This document shows positions 1-8,009 of a DNA stretch of 64,000 bases, piece by piece. A program made the position numbers and the translations under genes. The notes under the pieces were generated by a model. That model saw nothing but the letters and a program-made list of their open reading frames with translations, was not told the origin of the DNA and did not search any database. The DNA is from Bifidobacteriaceae bacterium (GTDB lineage: Bacteria; Actinomycetota; Actinomycetes; Actinomycetales; WQXJ01), in contig JAIRYJ010000004.1 in assembly GCA_031267825.1 (NCBI GenBank), positions 62,001 through 126,000 on the forward strand. Direction: 5' to 3'. The stretch's first letter is position 1. Each line of letters begins with the position of its first letter.

Positions 1-1584
1 CACACCGGTCACGCCGAGGTCCGCTAGAACCTTGGCGGCGGCACCAGCTTGAGCCGCCCCACCATCAACCACCAGCAGGTTAGGTGGGTAAGCGAAATGG
101 CGCCGGGACGGCCTTGACGGGCTGGAACCCCCAACTTGCTGGGCGCTGGAAAGCTGACCGTCGAGCGGATCTGGGAAGTCGGCATCGGGCACCTCTGAAT
201 GTTTGAAACGCCTAGTCAACACCTCAGCGATGGCCGCTGTGTCATCTGCCGCCCCAAGGCCATCCGGGCCGCGCAGATTGAAGCGGCGGTACTCCACCTT
301 GCGTGCCAAACCATCCTCAAAAACAACCATCGAACCGACCTGGAAGGTGCCGCCAGTGTGGGAAATGTCGTAACACTCGATCCGCAACGGAGCATCATCT
401 AGGTCGAGCGCCTCCTGCAAGTCCTGTAACGCCTGCGACCGGCTGGTCAAATCCGAACTCCGCCGCGCCTTATGCAAGGCCAAAGACTGTTCGGCGTTGA
501 CCGCCAGGGTGGCCGCCAGGGCACGCTTGTCGCCGCGCCTCGGCACCCGCACATCAACCGGGCCACCGCGTTGAATCCGTAACAAAGCGGTCAGTTCATC
601 CAAACCGGCGGGCAGGGCTGGGACGAGGATTTCACGGGGCACATCGGACGATTCGCCGTAAACCGTTAACAGCAAAGACGCCACCAATTCGCTCAAGGTC
701 AAGTCTTCGACCTTTTCAACTATCCAGCCGCGTTGACCGGAGATACGTCCCCGGCGCACCATGAAAACCTGAATAGCCGCTTCAAGGTCATCTTCCGCCA
801 AGGCGTAAACGTCAGCCTCAGTCCTGTCCGGCAGGACAACCACGTTACGCTCAATGACGCGTGACAAGGCGGCGGCATCGTCCCTTAGGCGGGCGGCTCG
901 TTCAAAATCCTCAAGTTCGGCCGCTTGGCGCATCGCCCGCTCTATACCCTCAAGGAACCGCCCGGTGTCACCGTCTAAGAACGCCATGAAATCATCGACT
1001 ATTCGGCGGTGTTCTTCCGGCGTCACCCGTCCAACACACGGTGCTGAACATTTATCAATGTATCCCCGTAAACAAGCTCTACCCTGCTGCCGGTAACGTT
1101 GAAAAACGGTTGTTGAACAGGTTCGCAGCGGGAACACTGGGGTCAGCAGGTCAAGTGTTTCGCGGATCGCCCAAGCCTGACCGAACGGCCCGTAATACCT
1201 CACGCCTTTTCGTTTGGCGCCGCGCATGACCAGCGCCCGAGGGTATTCCTCGGCCACTGTGATAGCCAGATAGGGGTAGGACTTATCGTCACGGTATTTG
1301 ACGTTGAAGCGCGGTTCGAACCGCTTAATCCAGGCGTATTCCAAGGACAAGGCTTCAACCTCAGTCCCGACCACAGTCCATTCGACTGACGCCGCACTGG
1401 TGACCATCCGCCTGGTGCGTGGCGCCAACGATTCGACTGGTTGAAAATAGTTGCTCAGGCGGGCCCGCAGGTTCTTGGCTTTACCGACGTAAATCACCCG
1501 GCCGTAGGCGTCACGGAACTTGTAGACCCCTGGATTCAGCGGCACAGTCCCCGACTCAGGTTTATAGGTGCTCGGATCAGCCAC
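1..1584 (-). CDS. uvrC: Excinuclease ABC subunit C (UvrC), 3' end outside window
   Basis: This is the nuclease subunit of UvrABC nucleotide excision repair, which makes both incisions around a lesion. The reverse-strand frame is open from the window edge to a GTG at 1584 and gives about 528 residues of a protein that is usually 600-700. In order it shows an N-terminal GIY-YIG domain ([22 protein letters not shown]), a Cys-rich stretch ([13 protein letters not shown]), a UVR helical hairpin for UvrB contact ([15 protein letters not shown]), and the start of the RNase H-like domain ([12 protein letters not shown]). The GTG start gives the usual spacing to the GIY motif. A TAGCGT seven bases upstream could be a leaderless -10 box. 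The identification is secure; only the C-terminus is missing. Confidence 0.95.
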   Translation of the reverse strand, partial: MADPSTYKPESGTVPLNPGVYKFRDAYGRVIYVGKAKNLRARLSNYFQPVESLAPRTRRMVTSAASVEWTVVGTEVEALSLEYAWIKRFEPRFNVKYRDDKSYPYLAITVAEEYPRALVMRGAKRKGVRYYGPFGQAWAIRETLDLLTPVFPLRTCSTTVFQRYRQQGRACLRGYIDKCSAPCVGRVTPEEHRRIVDDFMAFLDGDTGRFLEGIERAMRQAAELEDFERAARLRDDAAALSRVIERNVVVLPDRTEADVYALAEDDLEAAIQVFMVRRGRISGQRGWIVEKVEDLTLSELVASLLLTVYGESSDVPREILVPALPAGLDELTALLRIQRGGPVDVRVPRRGDKRALAATLAVNAEQSLALHKARRSSDLTSRSQALQDLQEALDLDDAPLRIECYDISHTGGTFQVGSMVVFEDGLARKVEYRRFNLRGPDGLGAADDTAAIAEVLTRRFKHSEVPDADFPDPLDGQLSSAQQVGGSSPSRPSRRHFAYPPNLLVVDGGAAQAGAAAKVLADLGVTGV

Positions 1585-1618
1585 GCCTTCTACGCTAGCG
1601 GGCCGCGGCTTGTGCTGC

Positions 1619-1747
1619 GGCTTGTGCCGGGGCTGGTTGGCTGGGTCCGGCCGGGCTTGGCGTGGCTCGGCGGCCCGGCTTGTGCCAGGGCTGGCTGGCT
1701 GGGTCCGGCCGGGCTTGGCGTGGCTCGGCGGCCCGGCTTGAGCCAGG
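1619..1747. repeat. 58-bp tandem repeat, about 2.2 copies, in the uvrC/M23 gap
   Basis: A block built on GGCTGGGTCCGGCCGGGC and flanking sequence recurs with a 58-bp period (for example at 1641 and 1699), with a partial third copy to about 1747. It lies in the 364-bp divergent gap 1585-1948. Frames across it give only low-complexity Pro/Ala/Gly translations, so it is not coding. The rest of the gap shows nothing certain apart from a GAGGAAA ribosome-binding site before the next gene. Confidence 0.8.
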
Positions 1748-1948
1748 CCTTTCCGCTATCAGCGCAGAACGGCTCTGGCTTGAGCCCGGCACCGCGGTCA
1801 CCTGTGAAGATGCGGTGAGGATAGGTTTTCAAATTACCTCTGGCGCTGAGGTTAGGCCTTAAGCTATGGTCAGAGATGCGCCCGGGACAGGCGAGTCCCG
1901 GTAACGTACTGGCGGTTAGCACAAACGAGGCGAGGAAACTCTCAATTT

Positions 1949-4252
1949 ATGCTTGATCAACCAGGTCCGTCTGCGCCGCTGACCCGTCGGCAGCTCAGGC
2001 TGGAACGCGAGTTGGCCGAGCGGGCGGCAGTCCCGCCGGTACCTCCACCAGCCGCCCCGTCGGCTCCGCCAGCCGCTTCCTGGACTTCCCCATCTGACGA
2101 GGCTCGACGCCTGGCGCAATACGCTTTCACTCCTTCGCCATCGGTCGGCAACGCTTTCGCGCCGGTGCCGCGCACCCAGCCAGGAAAACAAGTCGGTTCA
2201 GGCCCGGCCCGGCCAACTCCGCGACGTCTAGCTCCAAGTTACGAACCGCACCGCGGGCCGAATCCGTCGGCTACGGCCGCCCGGATGGCGCACGGCTCAG
2301 CTAACCCTCCTGCCCCGGCCGGACGGGCCGGACGTGACGGACGGACTGCTCGCCAAGGCGGCGCGGGACAGTTTGACATAGATTGGGCCGTTCCCCTGGG
2401 CAGCCCCGCCGCCGCGATGTCGGATCAGGTAGCGACCCACGACACACCGGCTTTTCACGCTGGGGTACGTGATGCCTTGGATGAACACTTGTCTGGCATG
2501 AGCTTCGGCCAACCAGACCATGACGGTGAACCAGATTGGGGCGCCGCCGGCTACGCCATCCGCCAGCAGGTCCCCCAGCCGGATCTGGTTTGGACTCATG
2601 GCGGCCGGTCTAGTGTGCCAGTTGAGTTAGGTTTCACTGGCCTGCCCGGCTCGGCTGGAACGGCTGGCTCACCCGGCACTGCCGACTCACCCGGCACGGT
2701 CGGCTCACCCGGGATGGGCAGCACCAACTGGACAATCCAGTCCACCTCGTCGCCGCTCGCTCCAACTCTTGACGCGACACCCCCACCAGAGGTTCAGCGT
2801 CGCACCTCCGGGCCGGACGGTCTTGACCAACTAACCGACTCTGAAATACCCGGCGAACAAGAGGCGACCCCAGTTGGATGGTCGGCTTTTGAGGCCGGAC
2901 GGGAAACTCTGGTAGCACTGGCCGGACGTCTGCGCGGCCTGGTGCGGCGCCACAACCAACGGTTCGCGGCCGCCGCTGGCGTGATCTTGCTCAGTGGCGC
3001 GGCTTTCATTGGTTTGAGTGGTTCCGCCAGCCACAGCGCCCGGGACGGCGATGACGCTTTGACTCCCCTGGCTCAGGCGATCGAGGCGGTTTCGCGGCGC
3101 AATCTGGCCCAGTTGACTTCCCGCTCTATGACCGCACAGTTAGTTGAGGCCGCCCAAGTCGACCCAGTCAGTTCTGAAACTGAAATCTCAGCTGATCCAC
3201 GTTCCAATGTTGGTCTGGTTCTGACCTGGGATGTCAGCGCCTTGGAAGCTTCCCCCGGGGCTCAGCTAATCCTGCGCCGGGGTGTCGGTGACGCTCCACC
3301 ACTAACTCCCGCCGAAGGCGTTGATGTGGCCCTGGGAGATGATCCTGGAGTCGTCCAGGATCTTGGCCTTCAGCCAGACACGGCTTACTCCTACACCTTG
3401 TTCATTCAGCGTCCAGGCGAGAAACCTGAGGTGCTGGGCCGTCTAGTCGCCACCACCAGCCGCTTCCCGACCGAGTTGTTGCCCGGTCAGTCGCTGGTCG
3501 CCGGTGAACGGCTAACCAGCGCGACACACACCCACTACTTGGCGGTTGATCAAACCGGCGCTGTGGTGTTGTACAACAACTTGAACCAGAAACTCTGGTC
3601 ACTTGACGCTGACCCTGATCCGTCCGCCTCGCTGATGCTGAACGGCGATGGTGAGTTGATTGTGGCGGTCGGCGAGCTGGTCAAGTGGCGGGCTGACGCT
3701 TCCGCGCCGGGCGCCCAGCTAGTCTTGGCTGATACCGGCGCTCTGCAGTTGATTGGTGCTGATGGCGAGGTTGTCTGGACGTCACACAACGCTGGCTATC
3801 AGCTCCGTGGCGGCGATTCGCCTTACGCGGTTTCTTCTGACGGCTGGACGCAGCCTGGTGCTGGCCCAGTCTCATCGCCGTTCGGTATGCGGTCTCATCC
3901 GATTTACGGTTCGGCCCGCATGCACCAAGGTGTTGACATGACTAACGGCCGTGGTCATCCGATCTACGCCGCCCATGATGGTTTGGTCACCAAGGTTCAC
4001 ACCGACTCCGGCGGTAACTGGACAGTTGAGATTGACCATGGCCGCAACATTTTGACGCGTTACCTGCATATGGATGGTTTAGGCGCCATCCTGGTGAAGG
4101 AAGGCGACCGTGTTGTGGCCGGTGAACAGATCGGGCGGACCGGGTCGTCTGGTCAGACAACTGGCCCGCATCTGCATTTCGAGGTCAGCGTGGACGGTGA
4201 GACAACCGATCCGGTGGCCTTCCTCAAACAGCACGGCGTCACCATCAAGTAG
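1949..4252 (+). CDS. Membrane-anchored M23 metallopeptidase with FnIII-like and B-lectin-like domains
   Basis: This is a predicted peptidoglycan endopeptidase of 767 residues. Residues 1-335 are Pro/Ala/Gly-rich and probably disordered in the cytoplasm. One membrane segment spans about 337-356. Next comes a fibronectin-III-like region (about 419-505, ending near GLQPDTAYSYTLF). A region at about 510-615 has two repeats of the bulb-lectin pattern (YLAVDQTGAVVLYN, LQLIGADGEVVWTS). The LytM/M23 domain at about 637-760 carries the zinc ligands H659 and D663 (HQGVD) and the HLH motif 741-743. The topology puts the C-terminal domains outside the cell. A GAGGAAA site precedes the ATG. The peptidase call is firm; the lectin and FnIII assignments are pattern-based. 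Residues 230-255 contain GSPGTA-type repeats. Confidence 0.88.
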   Translation: MLDQPGPSAPLTRRQLRLERELAERAAVPPVPPPAAPSAPPAASWTSPSDEARRLAQYAFTPSPSVGNAFAPVPRTQPGKQVGSGPARPTPRRLAPSYEPHRGPNPSATAARMAHGSANPPAPAGRAGRDGRTARQGGAGQFDIDWAVPLGSPAAAMSDQVATHDTPAFHAGVRDALDEHLSGMSFGQPDHDGEPDWGAAGYAIRQQVPQPDLVWTHGGRSSVPVELGFTGLPGSAGTAGSPGTADSPGTVGSPGMGSTNWTIQSTSSPLAPTLDATPPPEVQRRTSGPDGLDQLTDSEIPGEQEATPVGWSAFEAGRETLVALAGRLRGLVRRHNQRFAAAAGVILLSGAAFIGLSGSASHSARDGDDALTPLAQAIEAVSRRNLAQLTSRSMTAQLVEAAQVDPVSSETEISADPRSNVGLVLTWDVSALEASPGAQLILRRGVGDAPPLTPAEGVDVALGDDPGVVQDLGLQPDTAYSYTLFIQRPGEKPEVLGRLVATTSRFPTELLPGQSLVAGERLTSATHTHYLAVDQTGAVVLYNNLNQKLWSLDADPDPSASLMLNGDGELIVAVGELVKWRADASAPGAQLVLADTGALQLIGADGEVVWTSHNAGYQLRGGDSPYAVSSDGWTQPGAGPVSSPFGMRSHPIYGSARMHQGVDMTNGRGHPIYAAHDGLVTKVHTDSGGNWTVEIDHGRNILTRYLHMDGLGAILVKEGDRVVAGEQIGRTGSSGQTTGPHLHFEVSVDGETTDPVAFLKQHGVTIK

Positions 4253-4280
4253 ACGATGCCGTCCCCCCAAGTGGGTCTTA

Positions 4281-4360
4281 GCGCCACAGCCGCGTTGTCG
4301 TCATTCGAGTAGCTTTTGGCGCCACGGCTGGGTTGCTGTCACTCGGGCGGCTCTTCGCCC
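4281..4360. repeat. Degenerate 38-bp tandem repeat after the M23 gene
   Basis: The segment beginning GCGCCACAGCCGCGTTG at 4281 recurs imperfectly at 4319 (GCGCCACGGCTGGGTTG), a 38-bp period, in the short gap 4253-4434 between two convergent genes. No clear terminator hairpin is visible there. The gap also opens with one copy of the recurring 11-mer CGATGCCGTCC (4254-4264), directly after the M23 stop codon. Confidence 0.5.
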
Positions 4361-4434
4361 AGCGACTTTGTGGCCGCCCAGGCTCATAACCTGGCCGCGA
4401 CGGGTGTTGCCTGGCTCCCGGCTGATGGGCGCCG

Positions 4435-4713
4435 TCAGGTGTTGGGGTTCTTGCCGTGTTCTTTCTCCCAGGCGCTGAGTTGCTGTTCCAGTGCCTTCAT
4501 CAGTTCGAAGACTTGAGCTGGTGGTATACGAACACGCGCGGCCACAGCCGCGTTTAGCACGACTGCCCCGTCTTCTTGGTGCGGTGGTTCAATCAGCGAT
4601 GCGAAATCCAGCACGAAAGCGTCGTTGGTGTGCCAAGCGCGGACAAAATCGGCGTAAACGCCGGCCTCCATGTCCTGGCCGAGTTTTATCTGTATACGCT
4701 GCTCAGATGCCAT
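4435..4713 (-). CDS. DUF3467 family protein
   Basis: This is a small soluble protein of 92 residues with the DUF3467 signature (GVYADFVRAWHTNDAFVLDFA, then a conserved VAARVRIPPAQVFELMKAL segment). No biochemical function is established for the family. I chose the ATG at 4713 (MASEQRIQIKLG) over an upstream in-frame start at 4761 because family members begin close to this point. A TACAAT box also sits seven bases before this ATG on the reverse strand, as expected for a leaderless message; no Shine-Dalgarno sequence is present. Confidence 0.8.
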   Translation of the reverse strand: MASEQRIQIKLGQDMEAGVYADFVRAWHTNDAFVLDFASLIEPPHQEDGAVVLNAAVAARVRIPPAQVFELMKALEQQLSAWEKEHGKNPNT

Positions 4714-4777
4714 AGAGGCAATTGTACGGCGGCACACTCCCCCAGTTCGCCAGAGCCCCATCGGTTAAGCTGGCCGG

Positions 4778-5290
4778 ATGGTGTTTCTACGGCCAGGCAA
4801 ACCGCCGCGCCACTTGCTTGATGCGATCGCGGTGCCAAAGGGTGCCAAGTTGCTTGAGTCGGCCAGTCTGAAGGATGGGCACACTTGGTTGATCGCCACC
4901 ACTTTAGGTCTGGCGGTTCTGCGTGATGATGTGGCCCAGTTCCACCGTTGGGATCAGATCGACCGGGCTGTCCTGCGCCGCCGCGGTGCTGTCCTGGCGA
5001 TCACGCTGGCGGGCCAGACTAAGCCCGAACTCTTCGCCATTCAGCCTCGGGACAAGCGTCTGGCTTCGATCGTTTCTGAATGCCTGACGGCATCGGTCAT
5101 CGAAACCGAGCACGTCGCGCTGCCGGACGGGCAAGTCATCATCGCGTTGCGACGCAATCCAGCGGATCAGTCCGTCTATCTGGAAGAGATCGTGGAGCCT
5201 GGCGTCGACCGGGCCGCCGCCCAAGAGGCGGTCAAGGCGGCCCGCGAACGGCTCGGCGAAGCGGGCGGATTACCGCCCGTCGCCTGGTAA
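4778..5290 (+). CDS. Conserved actinobacterial hypothetical protein
   Basis: This 170-residue soluble protein has no signal peptide or membrane segment. It looks like an alternating alpha/beta protein (LIATTLGLAVLRDD, RRRGAVLAITLAG, VIIALRRNP) with a helical Ala/Arg-rich tail. I do not recognise a functional domain. The ATG at 4778 follows TAAGCT by six bases, consistent with leaderless transcription. It ends 15 bp before tRNA-Asn, so the tRNAs could be read through from it. Confidence 0.7.
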   Translation: MVFLRPGKPPRHLLDAIAVPKGAKLLESASLKDGHTWLIATTLGLAVLRDDVAQFHRWDQIDRAVLRRRGAVLAITLAGQTKPELFAIQPRDKRLASIVSECLTASVIETEHVALPDGQVIIALRRNPADQSVYLEEIVEPGVDRAAAQEAVKAARERLGEAGGLPPVAW

Positions 5291-5305
5291 GCTGTACCGC
5301 GCCGA

Positions 5306-5381
5306 TCCCGGCTAGCTCAATCGGCAGAGCATCTGACTGTTAATCAGAGGGTTACTGGTTCGAGTCCAGTGCCGGGAGCCA
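5306..5381 (+). tRNA. tRNA-Asn (GTT)
   Basis: The cloverleaf is complete. Acceptor arms TCCCGGC and GCCGGGA pair perfectly, the anticodon loop is CTGTTAA with anticodon GTT, and the T loop is TTCGAGT. The discriminator is G5378 and CCA is encoded at 5379-5381. Confidence 0.97.
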
Positions 5382-5395
5382 TTGATTTGCCTTGG

Positions 5396-5472
5396 GGGCC
5401 AGTAGCTCAGCGGGTCAGAGCAACGGACTCATAATCCGTCGGTCGTGGGTTCAAGCCCCACCTGGCCCACCA
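5396..5472 (+). tRNA. tRNA-Met (CAT), probably elongator
   Basis: Acceptor arms GGGCCAG and CTGGCCC pair perfectly. The anticodon loop is CTCATAA with anticodon CAT, the T loop is TTCAAGC, and CCA is encoded at 5470-5472. Initiator features (an unpaired first position and three G-C pairs in the anticodon stem) are absent. It is therefore an elongator Met tRNA or, less likely, the Ile tRNA whose C34 is modified to lysidine. It lies 14 bp after tRNA-Asn. Confidence 0.93.
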
Positions 5473-5734
5473 AACCAAACCACCAGGTCAGGACCCATTC
5501 GCCCAAGTCAACCCTCGTAAATGACCCGCCAACTGGACCGTCAAACGACATGTTGTAAACCCACCCTGAGACGGGCTAGGCCTCAAAATAGGGTGTGCAA
5601 TAGGGTGTGCAGTCGGGGGAGCAGTCGGGGGAGCAACAACACCGAGAGTATCGCTGCCCGATATCCCACGCACATCCCAGGCGCCGCATCGCTCATCCGC
5701 CAAGTACCGCGGCTTGGCGCCAGGCCGGTTCTCG

Positions 5735-5797
5735 CCACGGATAATGACCCCAGTGGCTGGTTTTAACCCCACTGGGGTCAATTCCTGTGTTGAAGCC
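5735..5797 (+). repeat. Dispersed GGAAAATGACCCC hairpin element, copy 1
   Basis: This copy reads CCACGGATAATGACCCCAG at its left end and ends in CAATTCCTGTGTTGAAGCC. TGACCCCAGTGG on the left pairs with CCACTGGGGTCA on the right, giving a 12-bp stem. The flanks are shared with the copies at 5884-5949 and, in reverse orientation, at 63098-63172. Confidence 0.85.
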
Positions 5798-5883
5798 GAC
5801 TGTTCTAGTTGCTGGTCTTAACGGGCCAACTAGTGAAACTCCAGGTCAACGGACTGGCGCTGTTATGTGACTGCTTGGCCGGG

Positions 5884-5949
5884 TTGGACCGGCCCACGGA
5901 AAATGACCCCAGTGGGTGGTCTTGACCCCACTGGGGTCAATTCCTGTGT
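5884..5949 (+). repeat. Dispersed GGAAAATGACCCC hairpin element, copy 2
   Basis: This copy includes the longer left flank TTGGACCGGCCCACGGAAAA, which matches the reverse-strand copy at 63098-63172 almost base for base. The stem TGACCCCAGTGG/CCACTGGGGTCA is intact. It lies 86 bp from the end of copy 1 in the same orientation. Confidence 0.88.
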
Positions 5950-5980
5950 CGTTGCGGGGCATCCTGGTTACCGCCCCTAA

Positions 5981-6008
5981 CTGACCCGCCAGCAAACCAG
6001 CGGGTCAG
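5981..6008. terminator. Hairpin, probable terminator for the reverse-strand gene at 6079
   Basis: CTGACCCGC and GCGGGTCAG form a perfect 9-bp stem with a 10-nt loop, 70 bp beyond the stop of the reverse-strand gene. There is no strong U tract, as is common in GC-rich Actinobacteria. Confidence 0.5.
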
Positions 6009-6078
6009 TCTCCGGCCTCGATGATTCGGTCAGGAATCGACTCGGTCCGCCTAACACGGATCGCCTTGGAGCAAGCTC

Positions 6079-6555
6079 CTAGGAGGTCGGGAAGTAGGCC
6101 TCTTCGTCAAAGATGCCTGGCGAAACGCGGAGCACTCCATCACCTCCAGCAGGCACCGTTGGAGCGATGTTCCCAGAGGTGGTCTCACCCGGACCCAAAT
6201 CGATCAGCGGGCTTAGGGCAGGGCCTGGCACAGCCACCATGGTGGAGAAGTAGCTGTAGACCTGACCAGTGGGTGCGACCGATGGCTCAGGGCTGACTGG
6301 CTCAGAGCTAGCGGATGGCGAGTCACTCGGTGCCGGTGCCAGGCTTGTGGTTGGTGGGCTCGAAGCGGGAACTGACGGGTCATCCTTACCTGAGGTCAGC
6401 ACCACAATGAGGACGCCGACAACGGCGATTACCGCGACCCCGATCAACAGCCAGAACCACCAGTGCTTCACGATCGATTTCTTGGCGGGTGGTGTCTTGG
6501 GTTCAGCGTCCCGGGCGTCCTGCGGCATTTCCTTAGGAAAGACAGGCGCCCGCAT
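6079..6555 (-). CDS. Single-pass membrane protein, Pro/Ser-rich exterior, unknown function
   Basis: This protein of about 158 residues has a short N-terminal segment with several Lys just before one strong membrane helix (WWFWLLIGVAVIAVVGVLIVVL), then a Pro/Ser/Thr-rich linker and a short C-terminal region. I do not recognise the family. GAGG lies close before the ATG at 6555; an in-frame GTG at 6609 would add 18 residues but has no ribosome-binding site. It starts 60-70 bp after the lacI-type stop codon and may be co-transcribed with the regulator. Confidence 0.6.
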   Translation of the reverse strand: MRAPVFPKEMPQDARDAEPKTPPAKKSIVKHWWFWLLIGVAVIAVVGVLIVVLTSGKDDPSVPASSPPTTSLAPAPSDSPSASSEPVSPEPSVAPTGQVYSYFSTMVAVPGPALSPLIDLGPGETTSGNIAPTVPAGGDGVLRVSPGIFDEEAYFPTS

Positions 6556-6618
6556 TATCCTCGCTTCTTGGCGTGGGCGTCCCGCCCAGCCGACTGGCGC
6601 CTTGTTCACCCAGCGGGG

Positions 6619-7683
6619 CTAGCTGGGCGGTGGGCCAGTGCTCCCCCGCACTTCCAAACCGACACCGCCGGACGCACCCGAAGCCACTGGGACGCCATCG
6701 GCCACCAAATTGAGGGCTTGCGCCACCCGCATGCCGTAACCGCGAATATCAAAACGTAAAGCGGTCAACCGGGGTGAAGTCAGGCGCGCGATTGTCGAGT
6801 CATCCCATGAGACGACGGACAACTCCCCCGGCACCGCGACATTCAGTTCGTGCGCTACCTGCAGCGCCGTGGCGGCCATCAGATCATTGTCGTAGACGAT
6901 GGCGCTCGGCCGGTACGGTGAGATAAGCAGGTTACGTGTCGCGTTAGCTCCGGCCTCCTGGGTGTAGTCAGTCGGCATCAGAAGCGGTTCAGCGATACCT
7001 AAGGCGGCCGCTTCAGTGATCATCGCAGCGGTCCGGACCATCGTGTGGGCGTAAGTCTCTAAGCCGGTAACACGCGCGATCCGACTGTGCCCCAAGGCGA
7101 CTAGGTAACGCAGGACCGTACTCATACCGGCCCGGTCATCGGTCCACAACCAGGGGGTGACTGATTGGCCGGGCCCCGGCCCGAAGCCTGGCTGACCGGC
7201 TGATGCCGCCACTGGCGGCGATAACACGACGGCTGGTAAACCCAGGTTACGTAACAAATCAAGCCGGTTGTCCTCGCGTGACACGTCAGTCACGACGACG
7301 GCATCGACCTGCCTTTTGGCCGCCCAACTGCGGTAAACCGACGCCTCGGCCTGACGCGAATCGACAACTTGTAAAGCCAACGCGATGTCTAGCGGGCCGA
7401 GGACCTCCTGCAAACCGGAGATCAGTTCCATGTACCAGGGTTCAAGTGATAGCAGGCGGGCGGGCCGGTTCAGGACTAACCCCATCAGGCCAACTCGCTG
7501 TTGCATCAGGGCACGGGCGGCCGGTGACGGTTTCCATTCAAGATCGTCCGCCACTTTGAGGATGCGCTGGCGGGTGGCTTCAGACACACCAGGTTTGCCG
7601 TTGAGGGCGTATGACACGGCACTCTTGGCGACTCCGGCCGCTTGGGCGACATCGGCGATGGTGGGCCGGCGTTTAGTGGACAT
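6619..7683 (-). CDS. LacI/GalR family transcriptional regulator
   Basis: This 354-residue regulator has an N-terminal helix-turn-helix (TIADVAQAAGVAKSAVSYALNG) and hinge helix (SPAARALM), followed by a periplasmic-binding-protein-like effector domain with typical landmarks (VDAVVVTDVSRED, LGHSRIARVTG, SVVSWDDSTIARLTSPRLT). It diverges from the binding-protein gene at 8010. The intervening region carries two GAACCGGTTC palindromes, the usual shape of a LacI-family operator. It probably represses the downstream mannoside operon until an oligosaccharide inducer binds. The inducer is inferred from the beta-mannosidase and not shown. Confidence 0.9.
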   Translation of the reverse strand: MSTKRRPTIADVAQAAGVAKSAVSYALNGKPGVSEATRQRILKVADDLEWKPSPAARALMQQRVGLMGLVLNRPARLLSLEPWYMELISGLQEVLGPLDIALALQVVDSRQAEASVYRSWAAKRQVDAVVVTDVSREDNRLDLLRNLGLPAVVLSPPVAASAGQPGFGPGPGQSVTPWLWTDDRAGMSTVLRYLVALGHSRIARVTGLETYAHTMVRTAAMITEAAALGIAEPLLMPTDYTQEAGANATRNLLISPYRPSAIVYDNDLMAATALQVAHELNVAVPGELSVVSWDDSTIARLTSPRLTALRFDIRGYGMRVAQALNLVADGVPVASGASGGVGLEVRGSTGPPPS

Positions 7684-7766
7684 GATCCCTTCGCCTGAAT
7701 TGGATGATGTTGGCGGGCGTCTGGCCGCTGAGCCAACCCGTCATTACCAAATATAGGCTACTCCGC

Positions 7767-7776
7767 GAACCGGTTC
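7767..7776. promoter_or_regulatory. Operator-like palindrome GAACCGGTTC (site 1)
   Basis: This perfect 10-bp palindrome lies 84 bp upstream of the regulator's start codon in the divergent gap 7684-8009. The form (central CG, GAAC/GTTC arms) matches LacI-family operators. It probably governs the regulator gene or takes part in looping with the second site 75 bp away. The rest of this 326-bp gap shows no other clear motif except the AAAGGAG ribosome-binding site at 7994. Confidence 0.65.
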
Positions 7777-7841
7777 TTGTGTACAAGGGCCACGAAAGCC
7801 CAGTCAACACCTCCATCAAAGATAACACTTTGGTAACGAAC

Positions 7842-7853
7842 TGAACCGGTTCA
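7842..7853. promoter_or_regulatory. Operator-like palindrome TGAACCGGTTCA (site 2)
   Basis: This 12-bp perfect palindrome shares the GAACCGGTTC core with the site at 7767. It lies 157 bp upstream of the binding-protein gene, so the transport operon's promoter would be close by, although I cannot pick out its -10 and -35 boxes. Two identical cores in one divergent gap make this the best regulatory call in the locus. Confidence 0.7.
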
Positions 7854-8009
7854 TTGACTCGGGCGGCGAAGGCGGCCACACTCCTAGGAAAGCAGATTGC
7901 CGCCATCGCCCCGGCGTTGCCGCCAACCGAACCGTTCAGATGTCGCGGCCGCTGCTTCCAACAGGCCCGGCCCAACGGCGGCCCTTGAGAGACAAAGGAG
8001 TGTTCAATT

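Larger units (their letters stand above)
5473..6078. other. 606-bp gene-free region after the tRNAs
   Basis: I find no credible gene here. The frames that stay open are low-complexity and overlap repeats. It holds two small tandem doublets near 5586-5635 (ATAGGGTGTGCA twice, then GTCGGGGGAGCA twice), two copies of the dispersed hairpin family (5735-5797 and 5884-5949), and a hairpin at 5981-6008 before the convergent gene. No integrase or terminal repeat accompanies the tRNAs, so there is no evidence for an integrated element. Confidence 0.7.

Noticed and set aside
1590-1922. Pro/Gly/Ala-rich frames across the uvrC upstream gap
   Set aside because: They are translations of the 58-bp tandem repeat in both directions, with no ribosome-binding site or domain.
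5306-5600. Possible integration site at the tRNA genes
   Set aside because: No integrase, no duplicated tRNA 3' end and no change in gene content follow. The tRNAs are complete.
5488-5781. Open reading frame of 97 codons on the reverse strand after the tRNAs
   Set aside because: It overlaps the dispersed repeat and two small tandem doublets, has low-complexity Pro/His translation, and no start signal. Its similarity to a frame near 63100 comes only from the shared repeat.
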